NCBI RefSeq assembly: GCF_002699855.1
Contig: NZ_LKBW01000168.1
Coordinates: 1-53,883, forward strand
Source: Pseudomonas amygdali
GTDB taxonomy: Bacteria; Pseudomonadota; Gammaproteobacteria; Pseudomonadales; Pseudomonadaceae
Direction: 5' to 3'
Length of the DNA stretch: 53,883 nt
Of the stretch, positions 36,848-46,211 are shown piece after piece. A program made the translations under genes and the position numbers. Position 1 is the first letter of the stretch. Each line of letters opens with the position of its first letter. The notes beneath the pieces were generated by a model. That model was not told where the DNA came from. It worked only from the letters and a program-made list of their open reading frames with translations, and made no database searches.

Positions 36848-37833
36848 AGCGCGCGCCTCGCCAGAAACAGAAAGAACGGCGCGCCAATCAACGCCGTGAC
36901 CACGCCGGCCGGCGTTTCCACGGGGAATGCCACGGCGCGGCTGATCAGGTCCGAGGCCAGCACGATGGCCGCGCCCAGGCCGGCGCTGATCGGGATCAGC
37001 CAGCGGTAGTCATTGCCCAGCCACTGGCGAGCGATGTTCGGCGCGATCAGGCCGACAAATGCTATCGGCCCCACCGCACAGACGCTGGCGCCAACCAGCA
37101 GCAGGCTGACCACGAACACCAGCAGGCGCAAGGCACCGATGCGTACGCCCAGTGAGCGGGCAGCGTCTTCGCCGAGGTTGATCAGGTTCAGGCGCGGCGC
37201 ACAGGCAATCGCCAGCACCAGACCGATCAGCGTGCACGGCCAGAGCAGTTGCAACTGCGCCGCGCCGACGTTGGCCAGTGAACCGGCCAGCCAGTTGAGG
37301 ACACTTTGCGCCTGTGCTTCGACAAGAATCACAGTGAGGCGGGTCAAGGCTGCGCACAGCGCGGCGACGGCGACACCCGCCAGCACCAGTCGCCCCTGAG
37401 CGGTGGCAGGCGACCATGCGCCGCCAAGACTGAACACGGTGATCCATGCCAACGCACCACCGAGGCAGGTCATCAGCAGCGCGCCGCCGGGGAAGGGCAG
37501 GGCGACCAGCCCGGTGGAAAACAGCGCCAGCCCCAGCGCCGCGCCCGCCGTAACGCCAAACAATGAGGGGGAGGCCAGACGGTTGCGCGTGATGCCCTGC
37601 ATCAAGGCCCCGGCCACGCCGAGGCAGGCACCGACCAGCGCCGCGCACAAGGCGCGTGGCACGCGCAATTGCGCAACGATATAAGCGATGTTGCCGCCCT
37701 CGCGACCCTGCGTGAACAGTCCGTTCCAGGCATCTACCTGACGAATGCTGAACGAAGACAGGGCGAACAGCGACACCCAGAACAGTCCCAGGCAGGTCGC
37801 GGTGATCACGCCCGCCATCAGCCAGCGGCGCAT
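36844..37833 (-). CDS. FecCD-family iron-chelate permease
   Basis: 329-residue membrane protein, paralogous to the next gene. It shows LRVPRALCAALVGACLGVAGALMQGITRNRLASPSLFGVTAGAA, VCAVGPIAFVGLIAPNIARQWLG and DLISRAVAFPVETPAGVVTALIGAPFFLFL. Its ATG is immediately next to the stop of the binding-protein gene (no gap), and it overlaps the second permease by four bases. Confidence 0.92.
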   Translation of the reverse strand: MRRWLMAGVITATCLGLFWVSLFALSSFSIRQVDAWNGLFTQGREGGNIAYIVAQLRVPRALCAALVGACLGVAGALMQGITRNRLASPSLFGVTAGAALGLALFSTGLVALPFPGGALLMTCLGGALAWITVFSLGGAWSPATAQGRLVLAGVAVAALCAALTRLTVILVEAQAQSVLNWLAGSLANVGAAQLQLLWPCTLIGLVLAIACAPRLNLINLGEDAARSLGVRIGALRLLVFVVSLLLVGASVCAVGPIAFVGLIAPNIARQWLGNDYRWLIPISAGLGAAIVLASDLISRAVAFPVETPAGVVTALIGAPFFLFLARRAL

Positions 37834-38754
37834 TTACGGGTTCAGCACGGCCTTGCCGCCCTTGAGTACGGCAAGCGCATCGTCGGCGATCTGCTCGGAC
37901 GCCATGATCCCGCGATTGCGCGCCCAGCTGTCGCCATCCACTTCAGCTACCTGCTTGTTACGTACTGCGCCAAGCACCTGCCACAGCGGCTGCTTGCTCC
38001 AGCTGTCGACGATGCTCGGGCGACGATAATGACTGACCAGCAACCAGTTCGGGTCCAATGCCAGCAACTGCTCCAGGCTGACGAATTCGGTGGGCGCGGC
38101 GTCTTTGCGTACTTCCGGGACCTTCAGACCGATCGCCTGCAACACGCTGCCCGCATAAGAGTGCGGGCCATGTATCGAGAAGCTGTCTTCGCGGGCGACG
38201 CCGAACAGCACGTTGGTGTTGGCCGGAATCTGATCGGCAACAGTCTTCAGGTGCTGGCGGTTCTCCGCGATCCGCGCCTGCATCTCTGGGCCTTTGCCGA
38301 GCGCCACGCCGATCAGCTCGGCAGATTTCAGACTGCCCTGATAATCCTCGCCGCGCGACGGCAGCATCAGTGCGGGTGCCAGGCTGGCCAGATCGTTGTA
38401 AAGCGCCTGATGGCGGCCGAGGTCGGCAATGATCAGGTCCGGCTTGAGCCGCGCGATCACTTCTATATTGGGTTGCGAGCGCAGCCCCACGGACTGCCAT
38501 TCGCCTACCGCCTTACGCACTTTGGGCAGTACCCGGTTGGCATCGCCATCGTCCGCGGCACCGACGGGTGTTACGCCGACCGACGCCAGGCCGTCGAGAA
38601 ACGAGAACTCCAGCACCACCACGCGCTTGGGAGTGTCAGGCAGGTGGACTTTGTGTTGGCCGTCATCGATGTCGATAGGCGCGGCCTGGGCGGCGCTGGC
38701 CATCAGGGTCAGCAGGCCGCAAGCCAGCAGATGCGGAAGTCGAAAAGCACGCAC
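37834..38754 (-). CDS. Iron-chelate periplasmic binding protein (FecB-like)
   Basis: About 306 residues with a signal peptide VRAFRLPHLLACGLLTLMASAAQA. The mature protein is a class III binding protein: PKRVVVLEFSFLDGLASVGVTPVGAADD, NIEVIARLKPDLIIADLGRHQALYNDLASLAPALML, and DSWSKQPLWQVLGAVRNKQVAEVDGD. This is the FecB pattern, suggesting ferric citrate or a similar chelate. The start is taken as GTG at 38754, because AAAGGA lies eight bases before it and a signal peptide begins there. No FecIR or receptor gene is next to it. Confidence 0.88.
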   Translation of the reverse strand: MRAFRLPHLLACGLLTLMASAAQAAPIDIDDGQHKVHLPDTPKRVVVLEFSFLDGLASVGVTPVGAADDGDANRVLPKVRKAVGEWQSVGLRSQPNIEVIARLKPDLIIADLGRHQALYNDLASLAPALMLPSRGEDYQGSLKSAELIGVALGKGPEMQARIAENRQHLKTVADQIPANTNVLFGVAREDSFSIHGPHSYAGSVLQAIGLKVPEVRKDAAPTEFVSLEQLLALDPNWLLVSHYRRPSIVDSWSKQPLWQVLGAVRNKQVAEVDGDSWARNRGIMASEQIADDALAVLKGGKAVLNP

Positions 38755-38999
38755 GGCGAATGTCCTTTCTAACAGAAGCTGAATCGTGAAAAACAGACGC
38801 GCCAGAAAAGGCGCCTGGAAAACGGCGGGCACTATTTCACATCGTGACGACGGGATCAAAAGTCATTTACGTGTGGGTGCAGTTCTCATTCGGGTCATTT
38901 GTTGAAACCTTTTGTCACACACCGCACTCTGAACGGCTTCAATGACAGACACGTTCATGACTATCCGCGGCGATCTGTCGCAAGGGTTTGGAGAAAGTA

Positions 39000-40097
39000 A
39001 TGGGCGCTTTGCTCAAGCAAGAAAAGTTTCTACTGCTGGCAATCATTGCCATGTTTGTCGCCTATCCGCTGGAGCATGTGCTGCTGGGCAACGGACAGGT
39101 CGTCGCACTGGTTTCCGGGTTGGCGCTGGTCGGCTTCATCGTCTGCGCCTCGATGCGCGTCGCGCACCACGCCGAAATGCTCGCGGAAAAGGTCGGTGAT
39201 CCCTACGGGACGATGATCCTCACGCTCTCGGCGGTGCTGGTCGAAGTGGTGATTCTGGCGATCATGATGAGCAACGAACCATCGCCGACGCTGGTGCGAG
39301 ACACGATTTACTCGGCGGTCATGCTCGACATCAACGGCATCCTTGGCCTGGCCGCGCTGATGGGCGGTATCAAGCACGGCGAGCAGTCCTATAACGATGA
39401 CTCGGCGCGCACCTATAGCGTGATGATCCTCACCGCCATGGGCGTGTCGATGGTGGTGCCCGAGTCCATCCCCAAAGGCGACTGGAAGATCTATTCGGCG
39501 TTCACCATTGGCGCGATGATTCTGCTCTACACGCTGTTCCTGCGCATGCAGGTCGGCCCGCACAGCTACTTTTTCAGCTACAGCTACCCGGAAAAGAAAA
39601 AGCGCCAGGGCTCGGATCAGGCTGAACAGCATGCAGAGCCGGTCAACCTGACCCGCTCAATTGTCACATTGGTCACCGGTGTGGTGGTGATTGGCGCGCT
39701 GGCTGAAGTGATGTCCAAGACGGTCGACCTGGGCCTGGAAGGGACGGGGGCACCGCCAGTGATGACCGCCATTCTGGTGGCCGCCATTTCCGCTGCACCG
39801 GAGATTCTGACCGCCCTGCGCGCGGCACTCGCCAACCGCATGCAGTCAGTGGTCAACATTGCTTTGGGTGCATCGTTGTCCACCGTGATTCTGACGGTTC
39901 CGGTCATGGAAGCGATGGCGCTTTACAGCGGCCAGCCGTTCCAGATGGCCATGACGCCGGTGCAGACCGTGATGATCTTCATCACCCTGCTGGTGTCCGC
40001 CATCAACCTCAACGACGGCGAAACCAACGCCATCGAAGGCATGACCCACTTCGTGCTGTTCGCGACGTTCATCATGCTCTCGTGTCTGGGGCTTTAG
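39000..40097 (+). CDS. chaA: Calcium/cation:proton antiporter ChaA
   Basis: 365-residue inner-membrane exchanger, the same length as E. coli ChaA. About eleven helices in two homologous halves carry the acidic alpha motifs of the CaCA superfamily: VGDPYGTMILTLSAVLVEVVILAIMM and VAAISAAPEILTALRAALANRMQSVVNIALGASLSTVILT. A basic cytoplasmic loop, PEKKKRQGSDQAEQHAEP, lies between halves. It exports Ca2+, Na+ or K+ in exchange for H+. ATG 39000 with GGAG six bases upstream is chosen over one four codons earlier. It is divergent from the iron operon. Confidence 0.92.
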   Translation: MGALLKQEKFLLLAIIAMFVAYPLEHVLLGNGQVVALVSGLALVGFIVCASMRVAHHAEMLAEKVGDPYGTMILTLSAVLVEVVILAIMMSNEPSPTLVRDTIYSAVMLDINGILGLAALMGGIKHGEQSYNDDSARTYSVMILTAMGVSMVVPESIPKGDWKIYSAFTIGAMILLYTLFLRMQVGPHSYFFSYSYPEKKKRQGSDQAEQHAEPVNLTRSIVTLVTGVVVIGALAEVMSKTVDLGLEGTGAPPVMTAILVAAISAAPEILTALRAALANRMQSVVNIALGASLSTVILTVPVMEAMALYSGQPFQMAMTPVQTVMIFITLLVSAINLNDGETNAIEGMTHFVLFATFIMLSCLGL

Positions 40098-40110
40098 GGC
40101 CTATTGCCTA

Positions 40111-40184
40111 TCGCTCCCACGCTCTGCGTCGCAAGAGGACGCAGAGCGTCCTGAACGGCATGCCGACGCGGAGCGTCGCACGAT
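40111..40184. repeat. Double-hairpin repeat, composite copy 5
   Basis: A reversed fragment (CGCTCCCACGCTCTGCGTCGC) is joined to a forward unit GGACGC-aga-GCGTCC followed by GCATGCCGACGC-ggag-CGTCGCACGAT. It lies between chaA and the convergent 8-oxoguanine deaminase pseudogene. Confidence 0.8.
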
Positions 40185-40208
40185 AGTTGAGATTATCGCC
40201 CCGCACGT

Positions 40209-41563
40209 TCAGCCCCGAATCAACTCCCGCGCGGCCTGGCTGTGATCGGCAATCAACTGCTTGATGTCCAGGCCTTCGACCTGGCCGTCGATCACTCGCC
40301 ATTGTCCTGCGATCATCACCCGATCGGCACGGTCCGCGCCGCACAGCAGCAGCGCTGACAGCGGATCATGGCTGCCGGAAAAGCGCAGTTCGTCCAGCTT
40401 GAACAACGCCAGATCAGCCTGTTTGCCCACCGCCAGTTCACCGAGGTCAGTGCGTCCCAGCAATTGCGCCGACCCCTTGGTGGCCCAGCCCAGCACGAGC
40501 TGCGGAGTGATTTTTTCGGCGCCGTAGCGCAGGCGTTGCAGGTAAAGCGCCTGGCGGGTTTCGAGGATCATGTTCGATGCATCGTTGGACGCCGAACCAT
40601 CGACCCCGAGCCCCAGCGGCGCGCCGGCAGCGATCAGCTCCAGCGTCGGGCAGATGCCAGAAGCCAGGCGCATGTTCGAGCTTGGGCAGTGACAGACGCC
40701 GGTGCCTGCTGCGCCGAGACGGGCGATTTCGTCGGGGTTGAAGTGGATGCCATGGGCCAGCCAGGTACGCGGTCCCAACCAGCCGACACTGTCCAGATAA
40801 TCCACGGTGCGCAGGCCGAAGCGTTGCAGGCAGAAGTCCTCTTCGTCGAGGGTTTCAGCCAGGTGGGTGTGCAGGCGCACGTCGAGCTTTTCGGCCATGG
40901 CGGCACTCTCGGACATGATCTGCGGCGTGACCGAAAACGGCGAGCAGGGTGCCAGCGCGATCTGGATCTGCGCACCATCGCCGCGCTCGTGATAGGTCTC
41001 GATCAGGCGCTGACTGTCGGCCAGAATCACCTCACCCTGCTGCAGGTTTGCTGCGGCGGCAAGCCTCCATCCGCTTCGCCAAGGCTCATCGAACCACGCG
41101 TCAACATTGCGCGCATACCCAACTCGCGGACGCTTTGCACCTGAACATCGATGGCGTGTTCAAGCCCGTCGGGAAACAGATAGTGGTGGTCGGCAGCGGT
41201 TGTGCACCCGGACAGTAACAGCTCGGCCAGCGCCACCTTGCTGGCGACCGCGAGCTTCTCTGGCGTCAGGCGCGCCCACACCGGGTACAGGGTTTTCAGC
41301 CACGGGAATAATGGCTGGTTGACCACCGGTGCCCAGGCGCGGGTGAGGGTTTGATAGAAGTGATGGTGCGTGTTGATCAGCCCCGGCAGCAGCACATGCT
41401 CGCGGGCATCGAATGTCTGTGTGCAGGGCTTTGACGGGAGCTGCCCGGCGGCCAGCACTTCAGTGATGACGCCGCCTTCGATCACCAGACCGCCACGGGC
41501 GTCCAGGTCATTGGCAGTAAACACGGCAAGGGGATTTTTCAACCAGATACGGATCGCAGGCAT
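40209..41563 (-). pseudogene. 8-oxoguanine deaminase (amidohydrolase), frameshifted
   Basis: An amidohydrolase gene. Its first part has GLINTHHHFYQTLTRAWAP (metal His pair), LFPWLKTLYPVWARL and LTRGSMSLGEADGGLPPQQT. The rest, in another frame, has QQGEVILADSQRLIETYHERG, LHTHLAETLDEEDF (metal His), TWLAHGIHFNPDEI and LGLGVDGSASNDASNM (metal Asp). The break follows codon 173: ACCTGCAGCAGGGT needs one extra base near 41044 to restore the frame, giving 451 residues. This is the usual length of the enzyme (PA0142 in P. aeruginosa), which converts 8-oxoguanine to urate. The two fragments overlap by four bases, but neither would be active alone. Confidence 0.92.
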
Positions 41564-41686
41564 GGGCCGGCTCCTCTGAAAGACAGGTTCAGGTTAGCCA
41601 GCTCAGTGTTGCCCTGGCTGCTGATCCAGGGTCGCCGGGGTCAGGTGCGCCCCGGCGAAGGACGGCGATTCTAGTCGAGCAGCCGA

Positions 41687-42376
41687 TTACCAGGCAATCG
41701 TCTTGCCCTGGTAATCGATGAAGTGATGGCCGCCCTTGCCTGCGTAGGCATTGAGCTGTTCGACAAGCCCGGTGGTGCTGGTCATGACGTCGATGGCGGC
41801 ATTTTCGCCGCCCATGTCGGTCTTCACCCAACCCGGATGCATCGACAGCACGGTAGGACGGTTCTCGCCCAGCTCGGTGACAAAGGTATTGGTCATCGAA
41901 TTGAGTGCAGCCTTGCTGGCCTTGTACAGCGCAAGGTTTGCGCCGTCCGGGCAAGTGACGCTGCCCAGCCACGAACTCATGAACGCCAGGACGCCCGTGC
42001 CGGGACGGATTTGCTCAACGAAGCGCTCGGCCAGACGAATCGGCGCTACAGCGTTGGTCAGGAACAACTGCCCAAGCTCGGCGGCGGTCGACTTTGCCGC
42101 GCTCTGGTGTTGCGCACCGGTAATCCCGGCATTGACGAACAGCACGTCGAACACCTCGCCACGCAGCTTCTGGACCAGCACTTCCAGCGAAGCAGGTTCG
42201 TCCAGATCCACCGCTTCGATGCGCACGCCCTCGACCGCTTTCAGGTTTTCAGCGTTTTGCGGATCACGTACGGTGGCGGTGACGTGCCAGCCCTGTTCGG
42301 TCAAGCGCTGCACCAGCCCGAGCCCGAGGCCACGCGAAGCACCGATAATTAGGGCGGTTTTCTTGGTAGTGGTCAT
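41687..42376 (-). CDS. Short-chain dehydrogenase (carbonyl reductase-like)
   Basis: 229 residues, classical SDR: GASRGLGLGLVQRLTEQGWHV for NADP binding (about residue 12), FVNAGI, MSSWLGSV with the catalytic Ser, and LALYKASKAALNSM with Tyr and Lys. HPGWVKTDMGG is the post-catalytic loop. It resembles the C-factor/sniffer-like reductases; the substrate is not known. The ATG at 42376 has AAGGAA seven bases upstream. It sits between the deaminase pseudogene and a repeat and has no operon partner. Confidence 0.85.
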   Translation of the reverse strand: MTTTKKTALIIGASRGLGLGLVQRLTEQGWHVTATVRDPQNAENLKAVEGVRIEAVDLDEPASLEVLVQKLRGEVFDVLFVNAGITGAQHQSAAKSTAAELGQLFLTNAVAPIRLAERFVEQIRPGTGVLAFMSSWLGSVTCPDGANLALYKASKAALNSMTNTFVTELGENRPTVLSMHPGWVKTDMGGENAAIDVMTSTTGLVEQLNAYAGKGGHHFIDYQGKTIAW

Positions 42377-42519
42377 GAATGATTCCTTGGCAAATTGAGA
42401 GACAGACTCCATGGCAGCGCAAGCAGGACCTCTCGAAAGTTTCGACCCCGCAGCGTACTACTGCCTATGCAGTGTTGGAATCTCCGTGAGCCGGAAACGT
42501 TCAAGGTAGATGTCTGACA

Positions 42520-42600
42520 CTGAGCATTGGCACGATAGTCGGGATTATCGTTCCGCACGCTCCAGCGTGGGAATGCCGTTCATGAGGCTCTGCGTCAACC
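42520..42600. repeat. Double-hairpin repeat, inverted copy 6
   Basis: GAGCATTGGCACGATAGTC ends one fragment, and a reversed unit follows (ATCGTTCCGCACGCTCCAGCGTGGGAATGCCGTTCATGAGGC...GCGTCA). Arms CACGCT-cc-AGCGTG are perfect. It lies just downstream of the nucleoside ABC transporter operon. Confidence 0.75.
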
Positions 42601-42619
42601 ATCTGCGCCGCGAGTTCCC

Positions 42620-43549
42620 TCAATGCCCCGCCCGCCAAGGCTGGCCCAGCGATACCGGCGCATACAGCCGGGTGCGCAAGGCGTCGCGGGAGAGCAGGAC
42701 AAGCACGATGATGGTGGCCACATAAGGCAGCATCGCCAGCAGGTTGGACGGGATGGCCAGGCCGATGCCTTGCGCGACCAGGTGCAGGATGCTGGCGAGG
42801 CCGAACAGGTACGCACCGAGCAGTAGACGCCACACGCGCCAGCTGGCGAACACCACCAGCGCCAAGGCTATCCAGCCGCGTCCGGCGCTCATGTTTTCCG
42901 CCCACATCGGTGTGTAGGCCAGCGACAGGTAGGCCCCGGCCAGCCCAGCCATTGCGCCGCCGAACAGCACGGCCAACGTGCGTACACGCAACACTGGCAA
43001 GCCCATGGCGCTGGCCGCATCGGGATTTTCGCCGACCGCCTGGATAATCAGCCCGACGCGGCTTTTCAGCAGCGCCCAGGCGACCAAAGCGAACAAGGCA
43101 AAGGACAGGTAGACCAGCAAGTCCTGGGCAAACAGCATGCGGCCGATCAGCGGAATGTCACTGAGCAGCGGGATGGCCACCGGTTCGAAACCGCTCAACG
43201 GTTTGCCGACCCAGGCGGCCCCGACAAAGCTGGAAAGGCCAACGCCGAAGATGGTCAGCGCCAGCCCGGTCGCGACCTGATTGGCGTTGAACACCAGTGC
43301 CACCAGGGCAAACAGTGCCGACAGCAGCATGCCTGCAAGCATCGCCAGCAGCACACCCAGCCATAGATTGCCGGTACTCAGGGCGATGATGAAACCGATC
43401 ACCGCGCCAAACAGCATCATGCCTTCCTGACCCAGGTTGATGACGCCGCTTTTTTCGCAGATCAGTTCGCCCAGCGCCACCAGCAGCAAGGGGGTTCCGC
43501 AGCGGACCATGGCATAGAAAATGTTGCTCAGCAGGTCGATATCCATCAT
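42620..43549 (-). CDS. BMP-type nucleoside ABC permease (YufQ/NupQ-like)
   Basis: 309 residues, about eight to nine helices. Visible: GTPLLLVALGELICEKSGVINLGQEGMMLFGAVIGF (the family's N-terminal signature), FNANQVATGLALTIFGVGLSSFVG, and GENPDAASAMGLPVLRVRTLAVLFGGAMAGLAGAYLSLAY, the ATPase-coupling loop. It is one half of the permease that takes up purine nucleosides or bases. ATGA overlap with the preceding permease. Last gene of the operon. Confidence 0.9.
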   Translation of the reverse strand: MMDIDLLSNIFYAMVRCGTPLLLVALGELICEKSGVINLGQEGMMLFGAVIGFIIALSTGNLWLGVLLAMLAGMLLSALFALVALVFNANQVATGLALTIFGVGLSSFVGAAWVGKPLSGFEPVAIPLLSDIPLIGRMLFAQDLLVYLSFALFALVAWALLKSRVGLIIQAVGENPDAASAMGLPVLRVRTLAVLFGGAMAGLAGAYLSLAYTPMWAENMSAGRGWIALALVVFASWRVWRLLLGAYLFGLASILHLVAQGIGLAIPSNLLAMLPYVATIIVLVLLSRDALRTRLYAPVSLGQPWRAGH

Positions 43550-44646
43550 GCGGCTCCTGTGACGGCTGTCATCTGGCGCTTGGCCCAGTGCAGTTTCAAA
43601 CGTGGGCGATAGAGAATCAGCACATCACAGGCCAGCAGGAAGAACAGCATCATCCCCTGAAACAACTGCGTGATTGCCAAGGGCAGGTTCAAGGTCATTT
43701 GCGCGCTTTCTCCGCCCAGATACAGCAGGGCGATCAACAGGCTGGAGAACAGAATGCCGATGGGGTTGAGGCGGCCGAGAAAGGCCACGGTGATCGCGGC
43801 ATAGCCGTAACCTGGCGAGACCTGCGGCACCAGTTGACCGATCGGCCCGGTCACTTCCGATACGCCGGCCAGCCCGGCCAGCTCGCCACTGATCAACAGT
43901 GCGAGCCAGACCAGGCGTTTTTCTCGAAAGCCGACAAACCCGGCAGCACGCTTGTCCAGGCCCAGCACCTTGATCTGAAAACCGACGAAACTGCGTTGCA
44001 GCAGCACCCACACCGCGACCAGCGCAAACAGGGCGAAGTACACGCCGATGTGCGCGCGGCCATCTTCCATTAGCAGCGGCAGGCGGCTGGCGTCGCCAAA
44101 AGTCGCTGACTCCGGGAAATTCATGCCCGCCGGGTCTTTGAGCGGCCCGTGCACGAAGTACAGCAGCAAGTTGAGGGCGATATAGTTGAGCATGATGCTG
44201 GTAAGGATCTCATTGGCATTGAAGCGCGTGCGCAGCCAGGCGGTCACGCCCGCCCAGGCCGCGCCTACCAGGGTGCCGGCCAGCAGCACCATGACCAAGG
44301 CCCAGCGACTTTCCATCTCAATGATATTTACCGCTACGGCACTGCCTGCCAGCGCGCCGAGCAGCAGCTGGCCTTCTGCGCCGATGTTCCAGATGCGCGC
44401 TTGATAGGCGACCGCCAGGCCCAGCGCGCAGAGCAGAATCGGCAAGGTTTTGACCATCAATTCCGACACGCCATACCAGTCGCTGACCGGTGCGATCAGC
44501 AAGGTGTGCAGCGTCACCCAAGGGTTGAGCCCCAGGCCGATGAACAGCAGCGAGCCGCAGACCAGTGTCAGGACGGCAGCCAGTAAAGGGGAACACCACA
44601 ACATGGCGCGCGATTGCTGGCCGCGCGGTTCCAGAGAAAGCAGCAT
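43546..44646 (-). CDS. BMP-type nucleoside ABC permease (YufP/NupP-like)
   Basis: 366 residues, about nine to ten helices. Features: LPILLCALGLAVAYQARIWNIGAEGQLLLGALAGSA, RFNANEILTSIMLNYIALNLLLYFVHGPLKDP, and LGLDKRAAGFVGFREKRLVWLALLISGELAGLAGVSEVTG. It is the second half of the permease, four-base overlap with the following gene and 11 bp behind the ATPase gene. Confidence 0.9.
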   Translation of the reverse strand: MLLSLEPRGQQSRAMLWCSPLLAAVLTLVCGSLLFIGLGLNPWVTLHTLLIAPVSDWYGVSELMVKTLPILLCALGLAVAYQARIWNIGAEGQLLLGALAGSAVAVNIIEMESRWALVMVLLAGTLVGAAWAGVTAWLRTRFNANEILTSIMLNYIALNLLLYFVHGPLKDPAGMNFPESATFGDASRLPLLMEDGRAHIGVYFALFALVAVWVLLQRSFVGFQIKVLGLDKRAAGFVGFREKRLVWLALLISGELAGLAGVSEVTGPIGQLVPQVSPGYGYAAITVAFLGRLNPIGILFSSLLIALLYLGGESAQMTLNLPLAITQLFQGMMLFFLLACDVLILYRPRLKLHWAKRQMTAVTGAA

Positions 44647-44657
44647 CTTTTGCTCCG

Positions 44658-46211
44658 TTAACCCGCCGTATGGGCCTGGGTGTGAGAATGATCGAACTGT
44701 CCCGCCATCCAGCCGCCGATTTGCACGGTGCTGGTCTGTTCAGTGGGGATCAGGTCGGAAAGCTGGCCGCCGCTCAGGGCGGCGAGTCGGTCGCTGATCT
44801 GGAACAACTCGTCCAGGTCTTCGGAAATCACCAGAATGGCCGCCCCCGCGTCACGCAAGGCAATCAATGCCCGGTGAATCGCTGCGGCAGCACCGACATC
44901 CACGCCCCAGGTCGGGTGCGCGGCAATCAGCAGTTTGGGGTTTTGCAGTATTTCCCGGCCGAGAATGAATTTCTGCAGGTTGCCGCCCGACAGGCTGCGC
45001 GCCGCGGCCTGTGCGTCCGGCGTCTTGACTGCAAAGCGACGGATGATTTCGTCGGCCAGTGCGCGAACCTTGCCGCGCTGGATCAAGCCGTGGCTCACCA
45101 GTCCTTGCTGGAAAGCGGTTAGCAGAGCGTTGTCGGCCAGGCTCAGTTCCGGTACTGCGCCATGCCCCAGACGCTCTGCCGGAACGAACGCCAGCCCGTG
45201 TTTGCGGCGGGCGTCGGGGCGCAGGTCGCCGACCGGGGTGTCTTGGAAACGCAGGGTTGTCGCCTGGGCATGAGGCAGGGTCTGTTCGCCACTCAGCAGC
45301 GCCAGCAATTCATCCTGACCATTGCCGGCAACGCCCGCGATGCCGACGATTTCGCCGCTGCGTACTTCCAGGCTCAGGTCTTTCAGTGAGCAACCGAACG
45401 GGTCCGGGTTGTGCCAGGACAGCTTGTCGACGCGCAGAAAGGCTTCGCTGCCGCTGACTTTGTCGTAGTGCGCGGTCAACCCTTCGGCATCACCGACCAT
45501 CAAGCGCGCCAGCTCCAGATCAGAGCATTCAGCCGGGATACAGTGCCCGGATACCTTACCGTTGCGCAGGACGGTTGCGCTGTGACACAAGGCACGAACC
45601 TCGCCCAGCTTGTGACTGATAAACAGAATGCTGCAGCCTTCTGCGGCCAGATGCCTGAGGGTCACGAACAGCTCTTCCGCTTCCTGGGGTGTGAGCACAG
45701 AGGTGGGCTCGTCGAGGATCAACAGACGAATGTCCTGCATCAGGCAGCGAATGATTTCGACTTTCTGCCGCTCGCCAATCGACAGGCTATGGACCAGGCG
45801 CTGGGGCTCCACTGCCATGCCGTAGCGTTGCGAAACCTCGCGAATGCGCGGTTCCAGTTGTTTGGGCGTGCCTGCCGCAGCGCCCATTGCCAGGGCGATG
45901 TTTTGCGCGACGCTGAGGGTTTCGAACAGCGAGAAATGCTGGAACACCATGCCGATCCCCAGGCTTCTTGCCTGTGCCGGACTGCGCATGGTCTGCACCT
46001 GGCCTTGCCAGATGATCGACCCGGCGTCGGGCTGCGTCACGCCATAGATGATCTTCATCAGCGTGCTTTTGCCGGCACCGTTCTCTCCCAGCAGGGCATG
46101 AATCTCGCCGGGCTGAATCGTCAGGTCGACAGCGTCGTTGGCCAGGCAGCCGGGATACCGTTTAGTGATGTGGCGCAGTTGTAGACGCGCAGGTATCGCG
46201 TGGTTTGACAT
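44658..46211 (-). CDS. BMP-type nucleoside ABC transporter ATPase (two domains)
   Basis: 517 residues with two ABC domains. The first has Walker A LLGENGAGKSTLMK, signature VHSLSIGERQKVEII, Walker B LLILDEPTSVLTP and H-loop ILFISHKLGEV. The second has a degenerate Walker A (GIAGVAGNGQDELLALLSG), signature RSLSGGNLQKFILGREI and a weak Walker B (LLIAAHPTWGVDVG). This asymmetry is usual for YufO/NupO and RbsA-like proteins. It heads the operon ATPase-permease-permease. The binding protein is at 33705-34799. The 522-bp upstream spacer has unusual sites. Confidence 0.92.
   Translation of the reverse strand: MSNHAIPARLQLRHITKRYPGCLANDAVDLTIQPGEIHALLGENGAGKSTLMKIIYGVTQPDAGSIIWQGQVQTMRSPAQARSLGIGMVFQHFSLFETLSVAQNIALAMGAAAGTPKQLEPRIREVSQRYGMAVEPQRLVHSLSIGERQKVEIIRCLMQDIRLLILDEPTSVLTPQEAEELFVTLRHLAAEGCSILFISHKLGEVRALCHSATVLRNGKVSGHCIPAECSDLELARLMVGDAEGLTAHYDKVSGSEAFLRVDKLSWHNPDPFGCSLKDLSLEVRSGEIVGIAGVAGNGQDELLALLSGEQTLPHAQATTLRFQDTPVGDLRPDARRKHGLAFVPAERLGHGAVPELSLADNALLTAFQQGLVSHGLIQRGKVRALADEIIRRFAVKTPDAQAAARSLSGGNLQKFILGREILQNPKLLIAAHPTWGVDVGAAAAIHRALIALRDAGAAILVISEDLDELFQISDRLAALSGGQLSDLIPTEQTSTVQIGGWMAGQFDHSHTQAHTAG

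Noticed and set aside
38881..38900. Possible Fur box upstream of the fecB-like gene
   Set aside because: Only the core AATGAGAA on the minus strand matches; the rest of the 19-bp site does not. Too weak to list.
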